Shown piece after piece: positions 18,304 to 27,342 of a stretch of DNA of 64,000 nucleotides. Numbering within the stretch: position 1 is the first letter of the stretch; each line of letters starts with the position of its first letter. Made by a program: the position numbers and the translations under genes. The notes beneath the pieces are model-generated. The model was given only the letters and a program-made list of their open reading frames with translations, had not been told where the DNA came from and did not search any database. The DNA comes from Propioniferax innocua. Its GTDB lineage: Bacteria; Actinomycetota; Actinomycetes; Propionibacteriales; Propionibacteriaceae. Location: assembly GCF_006716235.1 (NCBI RefSeq), contig NZ_VFOR01000002.1:744001-808000 (forward strand), in the 5' to 3' direction.

Positions 18304-19791
18304 ATGACCCCGCCGATGTCCCCTTCGTCCCCTCAAGCAGATTCACCCCACCCCGCAACCGTCACCTCCATCGAGGTGGGCCGAGCCGAGCGTGAACGCG
18401 CCACCGCACTCGGCGTCAGGCTCCAGGGCATCGCAGCTGCCCGGGCACAGCTCGAAGCCGATTTCCTACGTGAACTCCACGAGTTCGATCGCAACGAGTA
18501 CCACCGTTTCTTCGATGGGATCGTGAGCACGGCCCACTGGCTCGCGTGGGCCTGCTCCATGGCTGACGGCACCGCCCGTGAACATGTCCGGGTCGCGCGT
18601 GCCCTACACCGGATGCCCGTGGTCGCGTCGCGCATGGCAGCCGGGGAACTCTCCTACTCCAAGGTCCGGGAACTGACGCGGCTGGCCCCGCCCGAGCCCG
18701 AGGATCCCGCTTCCGATGCATCCCCTGATCAGGCGGCTCCCGAACCACCGCGCCTCGAGAACGAAGAGGAACTGTGTGATCTGGCTGCCGAGATGACGGC
18801 TTCGCAACTGTCGCGGACGGTGCGGGCGTATCGCACCCATGCGGGGCTGCGGATCCAGCAGGAGGTGCAACGGACCTTGGCATGGCGGAACAGGGACGAC
18901 GGGATGATGGAGCTGCGCGTCATCCTTCCACCGGAACAGGCTGCGGAGGTTCGTGCGGCGTTGGATGTGGCAGAAGGGCGTCTACGCCGGGATGCACAAA
19001 CACCTGCTGCCGAGATGTCCCCCGATGCCGAGAAACCCCGGGTGAACATGGTCGACGCGCTGCTCGAGGTCACGCGCACCCATCTCGATGAGGACACCTC
19101 AGCGCCGGTCGACGACCATCATCTGGTGACGGTGCACGTCTCAGCGACCGATCTCATCGCCACGACCGCCCCCTCCGGAACGGCCACGGACGTTCCCGCG
19201 GGAACGTCCGACACCGATATTCCCACCAGTACGGCGCATGTTCCCGGGGTCGGCGCGGTCGATCCGGAGACCGCTCGGCGTCTCGCCTGCGACGCCCCAC
19301 TGGTGCCTGCCCTGATCGACGCGAGTGGCGATGTGCTCGCCCTCGGTCGCACTCAACGTCTGGTGACGCGGACGCAGCGCCGAGCTCTGGGAATCCGCGA
19401 CCACCACACCTGCCGTTTCCCTGGCTGTGTACGGCGACGCAGATTGCACGCCCACCACGTGCAACATTGGGCGAACGGTGGCCCGACCGACCTCGACAAC
19501 CTCATGCTCCTGTGCAACTTCCACCACACGTGCGTGCACGAAGGGCAGATCAACATCAGCGGCGACCACACCGACCGCACCTTCACGCTGCCGAACGGGA
19601 ACCGGCTCACCGACCAGTACCCACTGAGCGATGCCGCACTCGCCGACGAACTGGCCCAATGGGCCTCGGAGCAGGCCGCGCGTCCCGATGGTGGCAGGAT
19701 CTTCCCACCCCGAGGCGGTGAAGGATTCCTGCTGCACGAGTGCGTGGGCGCATTGTGGTCCCTGACGGAAACTCCGTCGCTCGCGTCATGA
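18304..19791 (+). CDS. DUF222 / HNH endonuclease (13E12 repeat family)
   Basis: The 495-residue protein has an N-terminal DUF222 helical region (about residues 25-235) and a C-terminal HNH nuclease motif (CRFPGCVRRRRLHAHHVQHW, then NLMLLCNFHHTCVH). This family is multi-copy in many actinobacteria and is known in mycobacteria as 13E12 repeat proteins; role and substrate are not established. GAGGAG lies 5 bases before the ATG. The middle of the gene contains a 24-base palindrome read as DVPAGTS. I looked for inverted repeats or an integrase beside it and saw none, so mobility is not shown. Confidence 0.88.
   Translation: MTPPMSPSSPQADSPHPATVTSIEVGRAERERATALGVRLQGIAAARAQLEADFLRELHEFDRNEYHRFFDGIVSTAHWLAWACSMADGTAREHVRVARALHRMPVVASRMAAGELSYSKVRELTRLAPPEPEDPASDASPDQAAPEPPRLENEEELCDLAAEMTASQLSRTVRAYRTHAGLRIQQEVQRTLAWRNRDDGMMELRVILPPEQAAEVRAALDVAEGRLRRDAQTPAAEMSPDAEKPRVNMVDALLEVTRTHLDEDTSAPVDDHHLVTVHVSATDLIATTAPSGTATDVPAGTSDTDIPTSTAHVPGVGAVDPETARRLACDAPLVPALIDASGDVLALGRTQRLVTRTQRRALGIRDHHTCRFPGCVRRRRLHAHHVQHWANGGPTDLDNLMLLCNFHHTCVHEGQINISGDHTDRTFTLPNGNRLTDQYPLSDAALADELAQWASEQAARPDGGRIFPPRGGEGFLLHECVGALWSLTETPSLAS
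19187..19210. repeat. 24-bp perfect palindrome in HNH gene
   Basis: The core CGTTCCCGCGGGAACG is extended by CGGA/TCCG to 24 bases of perfect two-fold symmetry. It is in frame and encodes DVPAGTS. The same core occurs twice in menD. Confidence 0.9.
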
Positions 19792-19813
19792 TGCGGCGTC
19801 GGAAGGGCCTCGG

Positions 19814-20413
19814 TCAGCTCTCCAGGTAGCGGCGTCCTTCGAAGGCACGCCCGAGCGTCACCTCATCGGCGTATTCGAGGTCCCCGCCCACGGGCAGACC
19901 GCTGGCGAGACGCGCGACACGGACTCCCATCGGCACCAGCAGACGACTCAGATAGGTGGCGGTGGCCTCACCCTCGAGGTTGGGGTCGGTGGCGAGGATG
20001 ACCTCGGTCACCGTCCCGTCGCCCAATCGCTGGACGAGTTCGCGGATGTTGAGGTCAGCGGGTCCGATCCCGTCGATCGGGCTGATCGCCCCACCGAGCA
20101 CGTGATAGGTGCCCCGGAACTCCCGCGTCCGTTCGATCGCGACGACGTCCTTGACCTCCTCGACCACGCAGATCGAGGTCTGGTCGCGCCGAGGATCGCG
20201 ACAGATGCGGCAGCGCTCCTCCTCGGCGACGTTGAAGCAGATCTCGCAGAACTTCACCGTCTCCTTGACCAGCTTGAGGGTGTCGGCGAGACGTTCCACA
20301 TCCTCGGCCTCAGCACCGAGGATGTGGAAAGCGATGCGCTGAGCGCTCTTCGGCCCGACCCCGGGAAGCTGCCCGAGTTCGTCGATGAGGTCCTGGATCG
20401 GTCCTTCGTACAA
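19814..20413 (-). CDS. recR: Recombination mediator RecR
   Basis: Works with RecF/RecO to load RecA at single-stranded gaps. The 199-residue protein has the helix-hairpin-helix [17 protein letters not shown], a four-Cys zinc finger ([18 protein letters not shown]), and a Toprim domain ([17 protein letters not shown]). The start is taken as TTG at 20413 (LYEGPIQDL...), because homologues begin at this tyrosine and the position is 7 bases after the ybaB stop. It is the last gene of the dnaX-ybaB-recR operon. Confidence 0.95.
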   Translation of the reverse strand: MYEGPIQDLIDELGQLPGVGPKSAQRIAFHILGAEAEDVERLADTLKLVKETVKFCEICFNVAEEERCRICRDPRRDQTSICVVEEVKDVVAIERTREFRGTYHVLGGAISPIDGIGPADLNIRELVQRLGDGTVTEVILATDPNLEGEATATYLSRLLVPMGVRVARLASGLPVGGDLEYADEVTLGRAFEGRRYLES

Positions 20414-20420
20414 GTCGTTC

Positions 20421-20744
20421 TCACATGCCCTGCGAGAACGGACCACCCCCGGCGAAACCGCCGAGCTTGGCCTCGGTCATCGCCTGCACCTTGCCCATGG
20501 CATCGCGCACGGCGGCAACGACGAGGTCGCCCAGCGAGTCGGTGTCCTCGGGGTCGCAGGCCTCGGGCTTGATGTCGACGCTGGTGAGGTCACCGGTGCC
20601 GTTCATCTTCACCGTCACCAGACCGCCGCCGGCCGAGCCGTCGAAGGTGGTCTCAGCCAGCTCGGCCTGTGCCTGCTGCATCTGTTCCTGCATCTGCTGC
20701 GCTTGGGCGAGCAGCTGGTTCATGTCCATACCGTCGGGAAGCAT
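20421..20744 (-). CDS. ybaB: YbaB/EbfC nucleoid-associated protein
   Basis: The 107-residue protein has the Gln-rich N-terminal helix ([16 protein letters not shown]) and [16 protein letters not shown] of YbaB, a dimeric DNA-binding nucleoid protein nearly always encoded between dnaX and recR. AAAGG precedes the ATG at 20744 by 5 bases. Confidence 0.95.
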   Translation of the reverse strand: MLPDGMDMNQLLAQAQQMQEQMQQAQAELAETTFDGSAGGGLVTVKMNGTGDLTSVDIKPEACDPEDTDSLGDLVVAAVRDAMGKVQAMTEAKLGGFAGGGPFSQGM

Positions 20745-20755
20745 GGTGGCCTTTC

Positions 20756-20791
20756 GTCGGGTTGCGGTCGGTCGTCGGGTTGCGGTCGGTC
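20756..20791. repeat. 18-bp tandem duplication between dnaX and ybaB
   Basis: GTCGGGTTGCGGTCGGTC occurs twice in exact tandem (20756-20773, 20774-20791) in the 87-base spacer between dnaX and ybaB. On the transcript it precedes the ybaB ribosome-binding site. Confidence 0.93.
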
Positions 20792-20831
20792 GTGGTGGAT
20801 TCTCGGTCGAGTAATCGTCCGGGTCGACAGC

Positions 20832-23288
20832 CTAGTCGCTGATCTCTTCGACCAGCTCCGCGCCAAGATGTTTGGAGAGCAGCTCGCGATAGTCGGCCCC
20901 GGCGTCCTGCGCTCCGCGGAGTTCAGCGGGATCGAAGTCGTCGTAGTCGTCCTCGGGCGCCGGTTCATGGTTGGGGGACGCCGCCGACCGCGCGTGATGG
21001 CTGGCCGCCAACTGTTCACGGGCCCGTTGCGCCGCCGAGACCACGCCGGCCCGCGCCACCGACCGCGCCGCATCGGCTTCCGACATGGCCGGCGCCGCTG
21101 CCTGCGATGGCACAGACGCCGACGCCGGGGCCGACGCCTGCTCTCGCGCGACCGGAGGGGGCGGCGGTGCCACGGCGCGGATCTGCGGCGGGTCCGCGGG
21201 CTCCGGTGGATCTGCAGGCTCTGGCGGCCAGGGATCCTCCGGTGGCTCAGGTGCGGCCGGAGGGTCCTGAGGGCTCGGAGGCTCCCGGTGGCCCCGGGGA
21301 CTTGGCTGGCCCGGTTCTGCAGACGCCGCGGGGGTATCCCTGACTGCGTGCAGATGCCGCGTCGCCTGAGGCTCCGGTGCTTTTCCCCGTGACGGCGGGG
21401 GCGGGGGCGGGGGCGGCGGCCCACCCGAACCGTCTCGCGCAGGAGGACCACCTCGGGAAGGACCTCCACCGCCGGAAGAACCACCACCGGGAGGACCACC
21501 GTCGACGATGTAGTCGATACGGAGATCAGCACCGACGACCGCGGCGATCGCCTCACGCAAGATGTTCTCGTTGTCTCCCCGCAGGAAGCTGTCGCGCACG
21601 CCCTGGTTGTGGAGAGCCAGCGTCAGGACCCCGTCATGCACCTCGGCGACATGGGCGTTCTGGCTCAACAGGATCCAGGTGAGTCGACGCATCGACTTGA
21701 TCCGGTCCAGCACCTGCGGCCACACCTGCCGGAACTCCGCGGTCCCCAGCCCGGGGCCGTCGCCGGACGGACGCTGCTGCCGGGTCGGCGGTTCGGCAGG
21801 CGGAGGCGACTCCTGCTCCCGCGGAGGTTGCTGCCGTGGGCCGCCGGCCCGTTCCCGCGCGACCTGTCGTGGATCGGTCTGCGGCGCACCACCCGACTGT
21901 GGCACATTCTCCGGTTGAGGGGCCGTGTCCGTCTGCGGACCCTCACCGGCGTCGATCATGCCCATGCGTCGTTCGAGGCGGTCCAGCCGGGCATGCACAC
22001 CGCGTTCATCCACGTCCGAGCCGGGCAACAGCACTCGTGCGCACATCAGCTCCAGATGCAGACGCGGCGCGGTGGTGCCGCGCATGGCGGTCAGGCCGGT
22101 CGACATCACCTCGGCGGCCCGCGTCAGCTCCCCCAGCCCCATGGTCGACGCCTGACTGCGCATCCGGTCGGCCTGATCCTCGGGCACGTCCACGAGCCCG
22201 GAGCCGACGGCATCGGGCACCGCATCGATCACGACCAGATCGCGGAAGCGCCGCAGCAGGTCCTCACCGAACCGGCGGGGATCCTGCCCCACCTCGATGA
22301 CACGGTCCACCGCTGCGAACACGCCTTGCCCGTCCCCTGCGGCGAAGGCGTCGACGATCTCATCGAGCAGTGCCTCCGGCGTGAATCCCAGCAGAGCCGC
22401 GGCATGGTCGTAGGAGACGCCCGTGTCCTCAGCACCACCGAGTAGCTGGTCGAGCACCGAGAGGGAGTCCCGCACCGAACCGGCACCGGCCCGCACCACC
22501 AACGGCAGCACCGCAGGGTCCACCGTCACACCCTCGGCCTCACACAGCCGCGCGAGATAGGACGTCAACGTGCGCGGGGGAACCAAGCGGAACGGATAGT
22601 GGTGTGTGCGCGAGCGGATGGTCCCGATCACCTTGTCGGGTTCGGTGGTCGCGAACACGAATTTCACATGCGGCGGCGGTTCCTCCACCAGCTTCAGCAG
22701 GGCGTTGAACCCGGCCGGCGTCACCATGTGCGCCTCGTCGACGATGTACACCTTGTAGCGGCTGTGCACCGGCGCGAAGATCGCGCGTTCCCGCAGGTCA
22801 CGGGCATCTTCGACACCACCGTGCGATGCGGCGTCGATCTCGATCACATCGATGCTGCCCGCCCCACCACGGGCGAGGTCACGACACGACTGGCATTCCC
22901 CGCAGGGCGTCGGCGTCGGCCCCTGTTCACAGTTCAGGCAGCGGGCCAGGATGCGCGCCGAGGTGGTCTTGCCACAGCCGCGCGGCCCCGAGAACAGGTA
23001 TGCGTGGTTGACGCGGTTGTTCGCCAGCGCACGGCCCAGAGGCTCTGTGACATGTTCCTGTCCGATGACGTCGGCGAACGTCTCGGGCCGATAGCGCCGG
23101 TACAACGCGAGAGGCGCTTCGGCCTCGATCTCGGCCGCCGATGTCACAGGCGCCGACGCCGGCGCGTCATCGCCCAGCAGCGAGGCGCCGTCCTGCTCGA
23201 AGCGCTCGATGCCGTGGTCGACCGCGTCATCGGCGGTTTCGTCCCAGGTTCCATTCCCCGGTTCGTCACGGGGCTCATCGTGCTGCAC
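20832..23288 (-). CDS. dnaX: DNA polymerase III subunit gamma/tau
   Basis: Clamp-loader ATPase of the replisome. The 818-residue protein has Walker A GPRGCGKTT (about 101-109), a zinc site (cysteines 117-135) and the sensor region of AAA+ domain III, then a Pro-rich linker with a run of nine prolines and a tau-like tail. It carries about 60 acidic residues before the usual start ALYRRYRPETF. The GTG at 23288 is supported by a TAGGGT -10 box exactly 6 bases upstream. No A6G slippery site is seen, so a frameshifted gamma form is not predicted. Confidence 0.95.
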   Translation of the reverse strand: MQHDEPRDEPGNGTWDETADDAVDHGIERFEQDGASLLGDDAPASAPVTSAAEIEAEAPLALYRRYRPETFADVIGQEHVTEPLGRALANNRVNHAYLFSGPRGCGKTTSARILARCLNCEQGPTPTPCGECQSCRDLARGGAGSIDVIEIDAASHGGVEDARDLRERAIFAPVHSRYKVYIVDEAHMVTPAGFNALLKLVEEPPPHVKFVFATTEPDKVIGTIRSRTHHYPFRLVPPRTLTSYLARLCEAEGVTVDPAVLPLVVRAGAGSVRDSLSVLDQLLGGAEDTGVSYDHAAALLGFTPEALLDEIVDAFAAGDGQGVFAAVDRVIEVGQDPRRFGEDLLRRFRDLVVIDAVPDAVGSGLVDVPEDQADRMRSQASTMGLGELTRAAEVMSTGLTAMRGTTAPRLHLELMCARVLLPGSDVDERGVHARLDRLERRMGMIDAGEGPQTDTAPQPENVPQSGGAPQTDPRQVARERAGGPRQQPPREQESPPPAEPPTRQQRPSGDGPGLGTAEFRQVWPQVLDRIKSMRRLTWILLSQNAHVAEVHDGVLTLALHNQGVRDSFLRGDNENILREAIAAVVGADLRIDYIVDGGPPGGGSSGGGGPSRGGPPARDGSGGPPPPPPPPPSRGKAPEPQATRHLHAVRDTPAASAEPGQPSPRGHREPPSPQDPPAAPEPPEDPWPPEPADPPEPADPPQIRAVAPPPPPVAREQASAPASASVPSQAAAPAMSEADAARSVARAGVVSAAQRAREQLAASHHARSAASPNHEPAPEDDYDDFDPAELRGAQDAGADYRELLSKHLGAELVEEISD

Positions 23289-23352
23289 ATCGCAACCCTA
23301 ACCGGACGCGCGGAGTGCCGCAGGTCCCCTATCGCGCACCGGCGCCGGTGCC

Positions 23353-23376
23353 GTAACGTTACCTACGGAACCGTAG
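23353..23376. promoter_or_regulatory. Adjacent palindromes upstream of acyl-CoA synthetase
   Basis: GTAACGTTAC (23353-23362) is a perfect 10-base palindrome, and CTACGGAACCGTAG (23363-23376) is a perfect 6-2-6 inverted repeat directly after it. They end 7 bases before the Shine-Dalgarno and 17 before the ATG, where a repressor would block transcription. A TetR-family fatty-acid regulator is a reasonable guess, not shown. Confidence 0.6.
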
Positions 23377-23393
23377 CTTTCTAGGGAGGCCCC

Positions 23394-25175
23394 ATGCCCC
23401 GTCCCGTCGCCCACGCACACCTCGGCGAGATGATCACCGAAACGGTCGCGGCACACCCCTCGCGCCCCGCACTGCGCGAGCGGGTCGACGATGCGTGGAA
23501 GGTCATCACCTACCGTGAGCTGCAGGAGCGTGTCGACGCGGTCGCGACCGCGCTGATCGAGCGCGGCGTCCGCCACGGCGACCGGGTCGCCATCTTCTCC
23601 CGCAACCGCCCGGCCTGGACGGTGGTCGATCTCGCCGCGATCGGCATCGGTGCGGTCGTGGTCCCCATCTACCAGACCTCGACGCCCAAGCAGGCCCGCC
23701 ACATCCTCGCTGACTCCGCCACCTCGGTGGTCTTCGCCGAGGGTGCCGACGAGGCCGACCGGATCGCCCAGGTCCGCCACGAGCTGCCCGATCTGGTGGA
23801 TGTCATCACCTTCGACCCCGTGGACGGATACACCGGCTACACCGACCTCACCGCCACCACCCCCGACGCCGACACCCTCACCACCCGTCGCGCCCAGGTC
23901 TCCGGTGACGACGTGGCGTCGATCATCTACACCTCCGGAACCACCGGCGATCCCAAGGGCGTGGTGCTGAGCCACGGTGCCTTCACCAGTGAGATCGCCG
24001 CGGTCCTCTCCTTCTTCGACATCACCGAGCACGACCACAGCCTCTGTTTCCTGCCCCTGGCCCACGCCCTTGAACGTGCATGGACGTTCGTGGTCCTCAC
24101 CGTCGGTGCCATGAACACCTATTGGTCCGATGCGCGCACCGTCGCCGATGCGATGCCCCTGGCCAGGCCGACGTTGATGGTGTCGGTGCCGCGTCTGTAC
24201 GAGAAGGTCTATTCGGTGGCCCACGAACAGGCCGCCGCATCGCCACTGAAGAACCGCATCTTCACCTGGGCGGTCGCCACCGGGCGTCGCGCCCAGGCAG
24301 CCGGACGCCACCGCGGCCCGTGGCTGAATGCGCAGTTGCGCCTCGCCGACCGGCTGGTGCTCCGCAACATCCGCGAAGCGATCGGCGGCCCCAAGACCGT
24401 GCTCGCCTCCGGCGGCGCACCGCTGCGCCAGGAGGTGGAGGAGTTCTTCCACGCCGCAGGGATCCTCGTCTGCCAGGGTTACGGGCTCACCGAGGCCGCT
24501 CCCCTGATCTCGTTCAACTCCCCCGACGCCTTCCGCTTCGGCACCGTGGGCCGGGTGATGCCCGGCAGTGAGTTCCGCATCGGGGACGAGGGGGAGATCC
24601 TCTATCGCGGCCCCAACGTGATGCTCGGCTACCACAACCTTCCCGACGCCACTGCGGAGTCGATGACCGAGGACGGCTGGCTGCGCACCGGAGACATCGG
24701 CGAGATCGACGCCGACGGGTTCTTGACGATCACCGACCGCATGAAGGACATCATCGTCACCGCCGGCGGGAAGAACGTCGCCCCCGGACCGATCGAGGGC
24801 GAGCTCGCCAGTGACCCCCTCATCGAATATGCCGTGGTGCTGGGCGACAACCGGCCCTGCCTCACCGTCCTCGTCCGCCCGAACCTCCCCGGCCTCGAGG
24901 GGTTCGCCAAGCAGGCCGCCATCGCCTTCGACGACGCCCACGAGCTGCTCTCCCACGAACGCATCACCGAAGAGATCCGGGCCCGCATCGCGAAGGTGTC
25001 CGAGGGCCTGGCGAATCACGAGAAGATCCGTGAGTTCGAGGTGATCGAGGACGGCATGACCATGGAGAACGGCATGCTCACCCCGACGCTGAAGGTGCGC
25101 CGCCGGGCCGTGGAGCAGAAGTTCCGCGACAAGGTGGAGTCCATGTACGAGCGGATCCGTGCGCGTCGGAAATGA
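23394..25175 (+). CDS. fadD: Long-chain acyl-CoA synthetase (AMP-forming)
   Basis: Activates fatty acids to acyl-CoA via an acyl-adenylate. The 593-residue protein has the P-loop YTSGTTGDPKGVVLSH, GYGLTEAAPL, and GWLRTGDIGEIDADGFLTITDRMKD with the AGGKN catalytic-lysine hinge, in the arrangement of long-chain synthetases resembling FadD15. GGGAGG precedes the ATG by 4 bases. Neighbouring genes are not beta-oxidation genes, so the product may serve lipid remodelling or degradation. Regulation by the palindromes just upstream is likely. Confidence 0.93.
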   Translation: MPRPVAHAHLGEMITETVAAHPSRPALRERVDDAWKVITYRELQERVDAVATALIERGVRHGDRVAIFSRNRPAWTVVDLAAIGIGAVVVPIYQTSTPKQARHILADSATSVVFAEGADEADRIAQVRHELPDLVDVITFDPVDGYTGYTDLTATTPDADTLTTRRAQVSGDDVASIIYTSGTTGDPKGVVLSHGAFTSEIAAVLSFFDITEHDHSLCFLPLAHALERAWTFVVLTVGAMNTYWSDARTVADAMPLARPTLMVSVPRLYEKVYSVAHEQAAASPLKNRIFTWAVATGRRAQAAGRHRGPWLNAQLRLADRLVLRNIREAIGGPKTVLASGGAPLRQEVEEFFHAAGILVCQGYGLTEAAPLISFNSPDAFRFGTVGRVMPGSEFRIGDEGEILYRGPNVMLGYHNLPDATAESMTEDGWLRTGDIGEIDADGFLTITDRMKDIIVTAGGKNVAPGPIEGELASDPLIEYAVVLGDNRPCLTVLVRPNLPGLEGFAKQAAIAFDDAHELLSHERITEEIRARIAKVSEGLANHEKIREFEVIEDGMTMENGMLTPTLKVRRRAVEQKFRDKVESMYERIRARRK

Positions 25176-25189
25176 CCCGGAAATGATGA

Positions 25190-25279
25190 GGGCCCCCCGC
25201 GTACCCGACAGAGCCCACTTACCCTTGCTGCCTTCCGGCCCTGGGGGGGTTGGGTGAGGTAACGCCACACGGGGGACCT
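25190..25279 (-). ncRNA. ffs: Signal recognition particle RNA (small bacterial type)
   Basis: The minus strand carries the SRP domain IV core CAGGGCCGGAAGGCAGCAAGGG, with the GGAA tetraloop and asymmetric loop, and complementary ends (GGTCCCCCG near 25278 and CGGGGGGCC near 25191). It is about 90 bases, the usual size for 4.5S-type RNA. A TACACT -10 box at 25292-25287 sets the 5' end near 25279. It binds Ffh to target membrane proteins. Confidence 0.93.
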
Positions 25280-25316
25280 GCCCTGCAGTGTAGCGCACGG
25301 GCCACTCCGACGCCGA

Positions 25317-25346
25317 TTCGCACACATTCGGGCTCCGCGGTACGAT
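25317..25346 (+). promoter_or_regulatory. Likely promoter of tRNA-Ser
   Basis: TTCGCA (25317-25322), an 18-base spacer and TACGAT (25341-25346) lie just before the tRNA gene. The -10 box is good, the -35 weak. Confidence 0.5.
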
Positions 25347-25353
25347 CTTCGAC

Positions 25354-25441
25354 GGAGCATTCGCATAGTGGCCTAGTGCGCTCGCTTGGAAAGCGGGTTG
25401 GGTTTACGCCCTCAGGGGTTCGAATCCCCTATGCTCCGCCA
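25354..25441 (+). tRNA. tRNA-Ser (anticodon GGA)
   Basis: An 88-base class II tRNA with acceptor GGAGCAT/ATGCTCC, anticodon loop TTGGAAA (GGA), a long variable arm (GTTGGGTTTACGCCCTC region), T-arm AGGGGTTCGAATCCCCT, discriminator G and encoded CCA. Confidence 0.97.
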
Positions 25442-25477
25442 CCCGGCCCCGGACCCCCTGTGGATCCGGGGCCGTTG

Positions 25478-26089
25478 TCATTCCGCATCGCCACCCTCAG
25501 ATCGAAGCGCCATGCAGAGGCCGAGCTGGGCACGCAGCAGCTCCCTGACCTCACCCTGCGAAATCCGGCCGGGATCGTGGAGCAGCGCCAGCGTCAACCC
25601 GTCGATCGACGCCGCCATCAGCTCCGCCCCGAGCCGCACATCGGCGACGCCCGCACGTTGCAGCACCAGGGCACTCACCTCACGGGGCGCTTCGAGGAGG
25701 TTCTTCGCCTCGGCAGCGAAGTCGGGCTCGACGCGAGCGAGTTCGGTGAAGGCCAACCACACCGTGACCTCGTGCCGACGGCGCTCATCCAGGGGCAGGA
25801 ACTCCTCGAAGAGATCCAGCGCCACCTGCTCCCCATCCATACCCCGCTCCGAGGCGCGCGACGCGATCGCGCGCAGCCGGGCCTCGACGCGTTCGGCCAT
25901 CACCCGGGCCGCCAACGCCAGCATTCCGGACGCCCCGTCCACGTAATGACGCACCGAGCCGATGTTGAGCCCGGAGCGTTCGGCGACATTGCGCAGCGAT
26001 GCGCCCTCGACCCCGCGCTCGTCGACGAGCTCGAACACCGCATCGGCGATCGCGCGGCGGCGCTCCTCGACATCAACAGGTTTGGGCAT
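25478..26089 (-). CDS. TetR-family transcriptional repressor
   Basis: The 203-residue protein has an N-terminal helix-turn-helix (GVEGASLRNVAERSGLNIGSVRHYV) and a C-terminal ligand domain like the BetI/TetR_C_6 group. It is divergent from the DUF418 gene, and two TCACAGCCGTGA sites lie between them, so it probably represses itself and DUF418. ATG 26089 is chosen over 26110 because TACGAT lies exactly 6 bases upstream as a -10 box. The ligand is unknown. Confidence 0.88.
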   Translation of the reverse strand: MPKPVDVEERRRAIADAVFELVDERGVEGASLRNVAERSGLNIGSVRHYVDGASGMLALAARVMAERVEARLRAIASRASERGMDGEQVALDLFEEFLPLDERRRHEVTVWLAFTELARVEPDFAAEAKNLLEAPREVSALVLQRAGVADVRLGAELMAASIDGLTLALLHDPGRISQGEVRELLRAQLGLCMALRSEGGDAE

Positions 26090-26113
26090 GCGGACATCGT
26101 ATCGCCCCATGTG

Positions 26114-26152
26114 TCACAGCCGTGATATAAAACTCACGTATCACAGCCGTGA
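26114..26152. promoter_or_regulatory. Twin operator of the TetR/DUF418 divergon
   Basis: TCACAGCCGTGA occurs at 26114-26125 and 26141-26152, each with TCAC/GTGA dyad arms and centres 27 bases apart. The flanks make the whole block an imperfect inverted repeat as well (TGTGTCAC...GTGATA / TATCAC...GTGACACA). TATAAA (26126-26131) between them is a candidate -10 for the DUF418 gene. Confidence 0.75.
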
Positions 26153-26178
26153 CACACAAGCACGACCAGCGAGGCCCC

Positions 26179-27342
26179 ATGACCACACGCATCACGCAAC
26201 TCGATGTCGCCCGAGGCATCGCAATCCTCGGAACGCTCGGAACCAACATCTGGGTCTTCAGCCACCCAGAGGGCCTTGTCGGCCACCTCGCATCCCCAAC
26301 CTCCCCCGGCGCCCCGCCCTGGCAACAGCAGATCGAGACGTTCCTCCAGCAGGTCACCAACGGCAAATTCCTCGGGCTGCTCACGCTCATGTTCGGGATC
26401 GGCCTGGCGATCCAGGCCGATGCGGCCCGGCGTCGAGGTCGCCCATGGCCCGGCCCCTATCTGTGGCGAGCGGGGCTCCTGCTCCTGGATGGCATCGTCC
26501 ACTACTTCCTGGTGATCGAGTTCGATGTGTTGATGGGGTACGCCGTCACCGGCGCGGTCGTCGCCCACATCATCTGCACGAGCCCACGCACCCAACGCAT
26601 CTGGGCCATCACCACCGGCGCCCTCCATCTGGCCCTGATCGGAGGACTCACCACGCTCCTGTGGTCCACCCCGGCCGATCAGCTCCCCACGACGCTCACT
26701 CCCAATCCCTACCGAGACGGCTCGTGGTGGGATCTGGTTCTCTTCCGCCTCGACAACGCGGCCATGTTTCGCGTCGAACCGGTGCTGATCGGGGCGATGT
26801 CGATCTGCATGTTCCTGATCGGCCACCGCCTGCATCACGCAGGGCTGTTCCTGCCCCACGGGGCCACACTGCGTCGACGCCTGATGCTCGTCGGTGCCAT
26901 CGCGCTGCCGCTGGACATCGGGCTCGGCATGGCGCATCCCAACTGGTTCCTGGCAACCCGGTACGGCACGGCGCCGCTGGTGGCTCTGGGCCTTCTGGCC
27001 CTCATCGCCCACCTCCCGTCATCCACGGGCTGGTTCGGCGACCGGATGGCCGAATTGGGCCGCGTCGCCCTGAGCGCCTACATGCTCCAGAACATCCTGG
27101 CGTCAGCAATCTTCTACGGCTGGGGACTCGACCTCGGCGGCGCGCCCCCGACCTGGCGTCTGATCACGACCCCCATCGCCTTCGTGGTGGTGAGCGGCGC
27201 CATCATCGCCGGTGCCCATGTGTGGCTGCGACGCTTCTCCCGCGGCCCCGTCGAGTGGCTGTGGCACCACGGCTACGTGGCGCTCAGCGGTGCCGAACGC
27301 ATCAACGCCGACGACGCCCGGTGCCGAACACCCCTCGCATGA
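26179..27342 (+). CDS. DUF418-family membrane protein
   Basis: The 387-residue protein starts TTRITQLDVARGIAILGTL and has about eight to ten hydrophobic helices and a C-terminal DUF418 region. Members (YeiB-like) are predicted transporters of unknown substrate. GCGAGG lies 5 bases before the ATG. The 3' end overlaps the convergent HerA-like gene by 41 bases. Control by the divergent TetR protein is likely. Confidence 0.85.
   Translation: MTTRITQLDVARGIAILGTLGTNIWVFSHPEGLVGHLASPTSPGAPPWQQQIETFLQQVTNGKFLGLLTLMFGIGLAIQADAARRRGRPWPGPYLWRAGLLLLDGIVHYFLVIEFDVLMGYAVTGAVVAHIICTSPRTQRIWAITTGALHLALIGGLTTLLWSTPADQLPTTLTPNPYRDGSWWDLVLFRLDNAAMFRVEPVLIGAMSICMFLIGHRLHHAGLFLPHGATLRRRLMLVGAIALPLDIGLGMAHPNWFLATRYGTAPLVALGLLALIAHLPSSTGWFGDRMAELGRVALSAYMLQNILASAIFYGWGLDLGGAPPTWRLITTPIAFVVVSGAIIAGAHVWLRRFSRGPVEWLWHHGYVALSGAERINADDARCRTPLA

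Noticed and set aside
18304-19791. HNH gene as part of an insertion element
   Set aside because: No terminal inverted repeats, target duplication or transposase were seen; only the family is known to be multi-copy.
21385-21425. Programmed frameshift in dnaX for a short gamma form
   Set aside because: The G/C-rich run encodes polyproline but there is no A6G-type slippery site with stem-loop that I can see.
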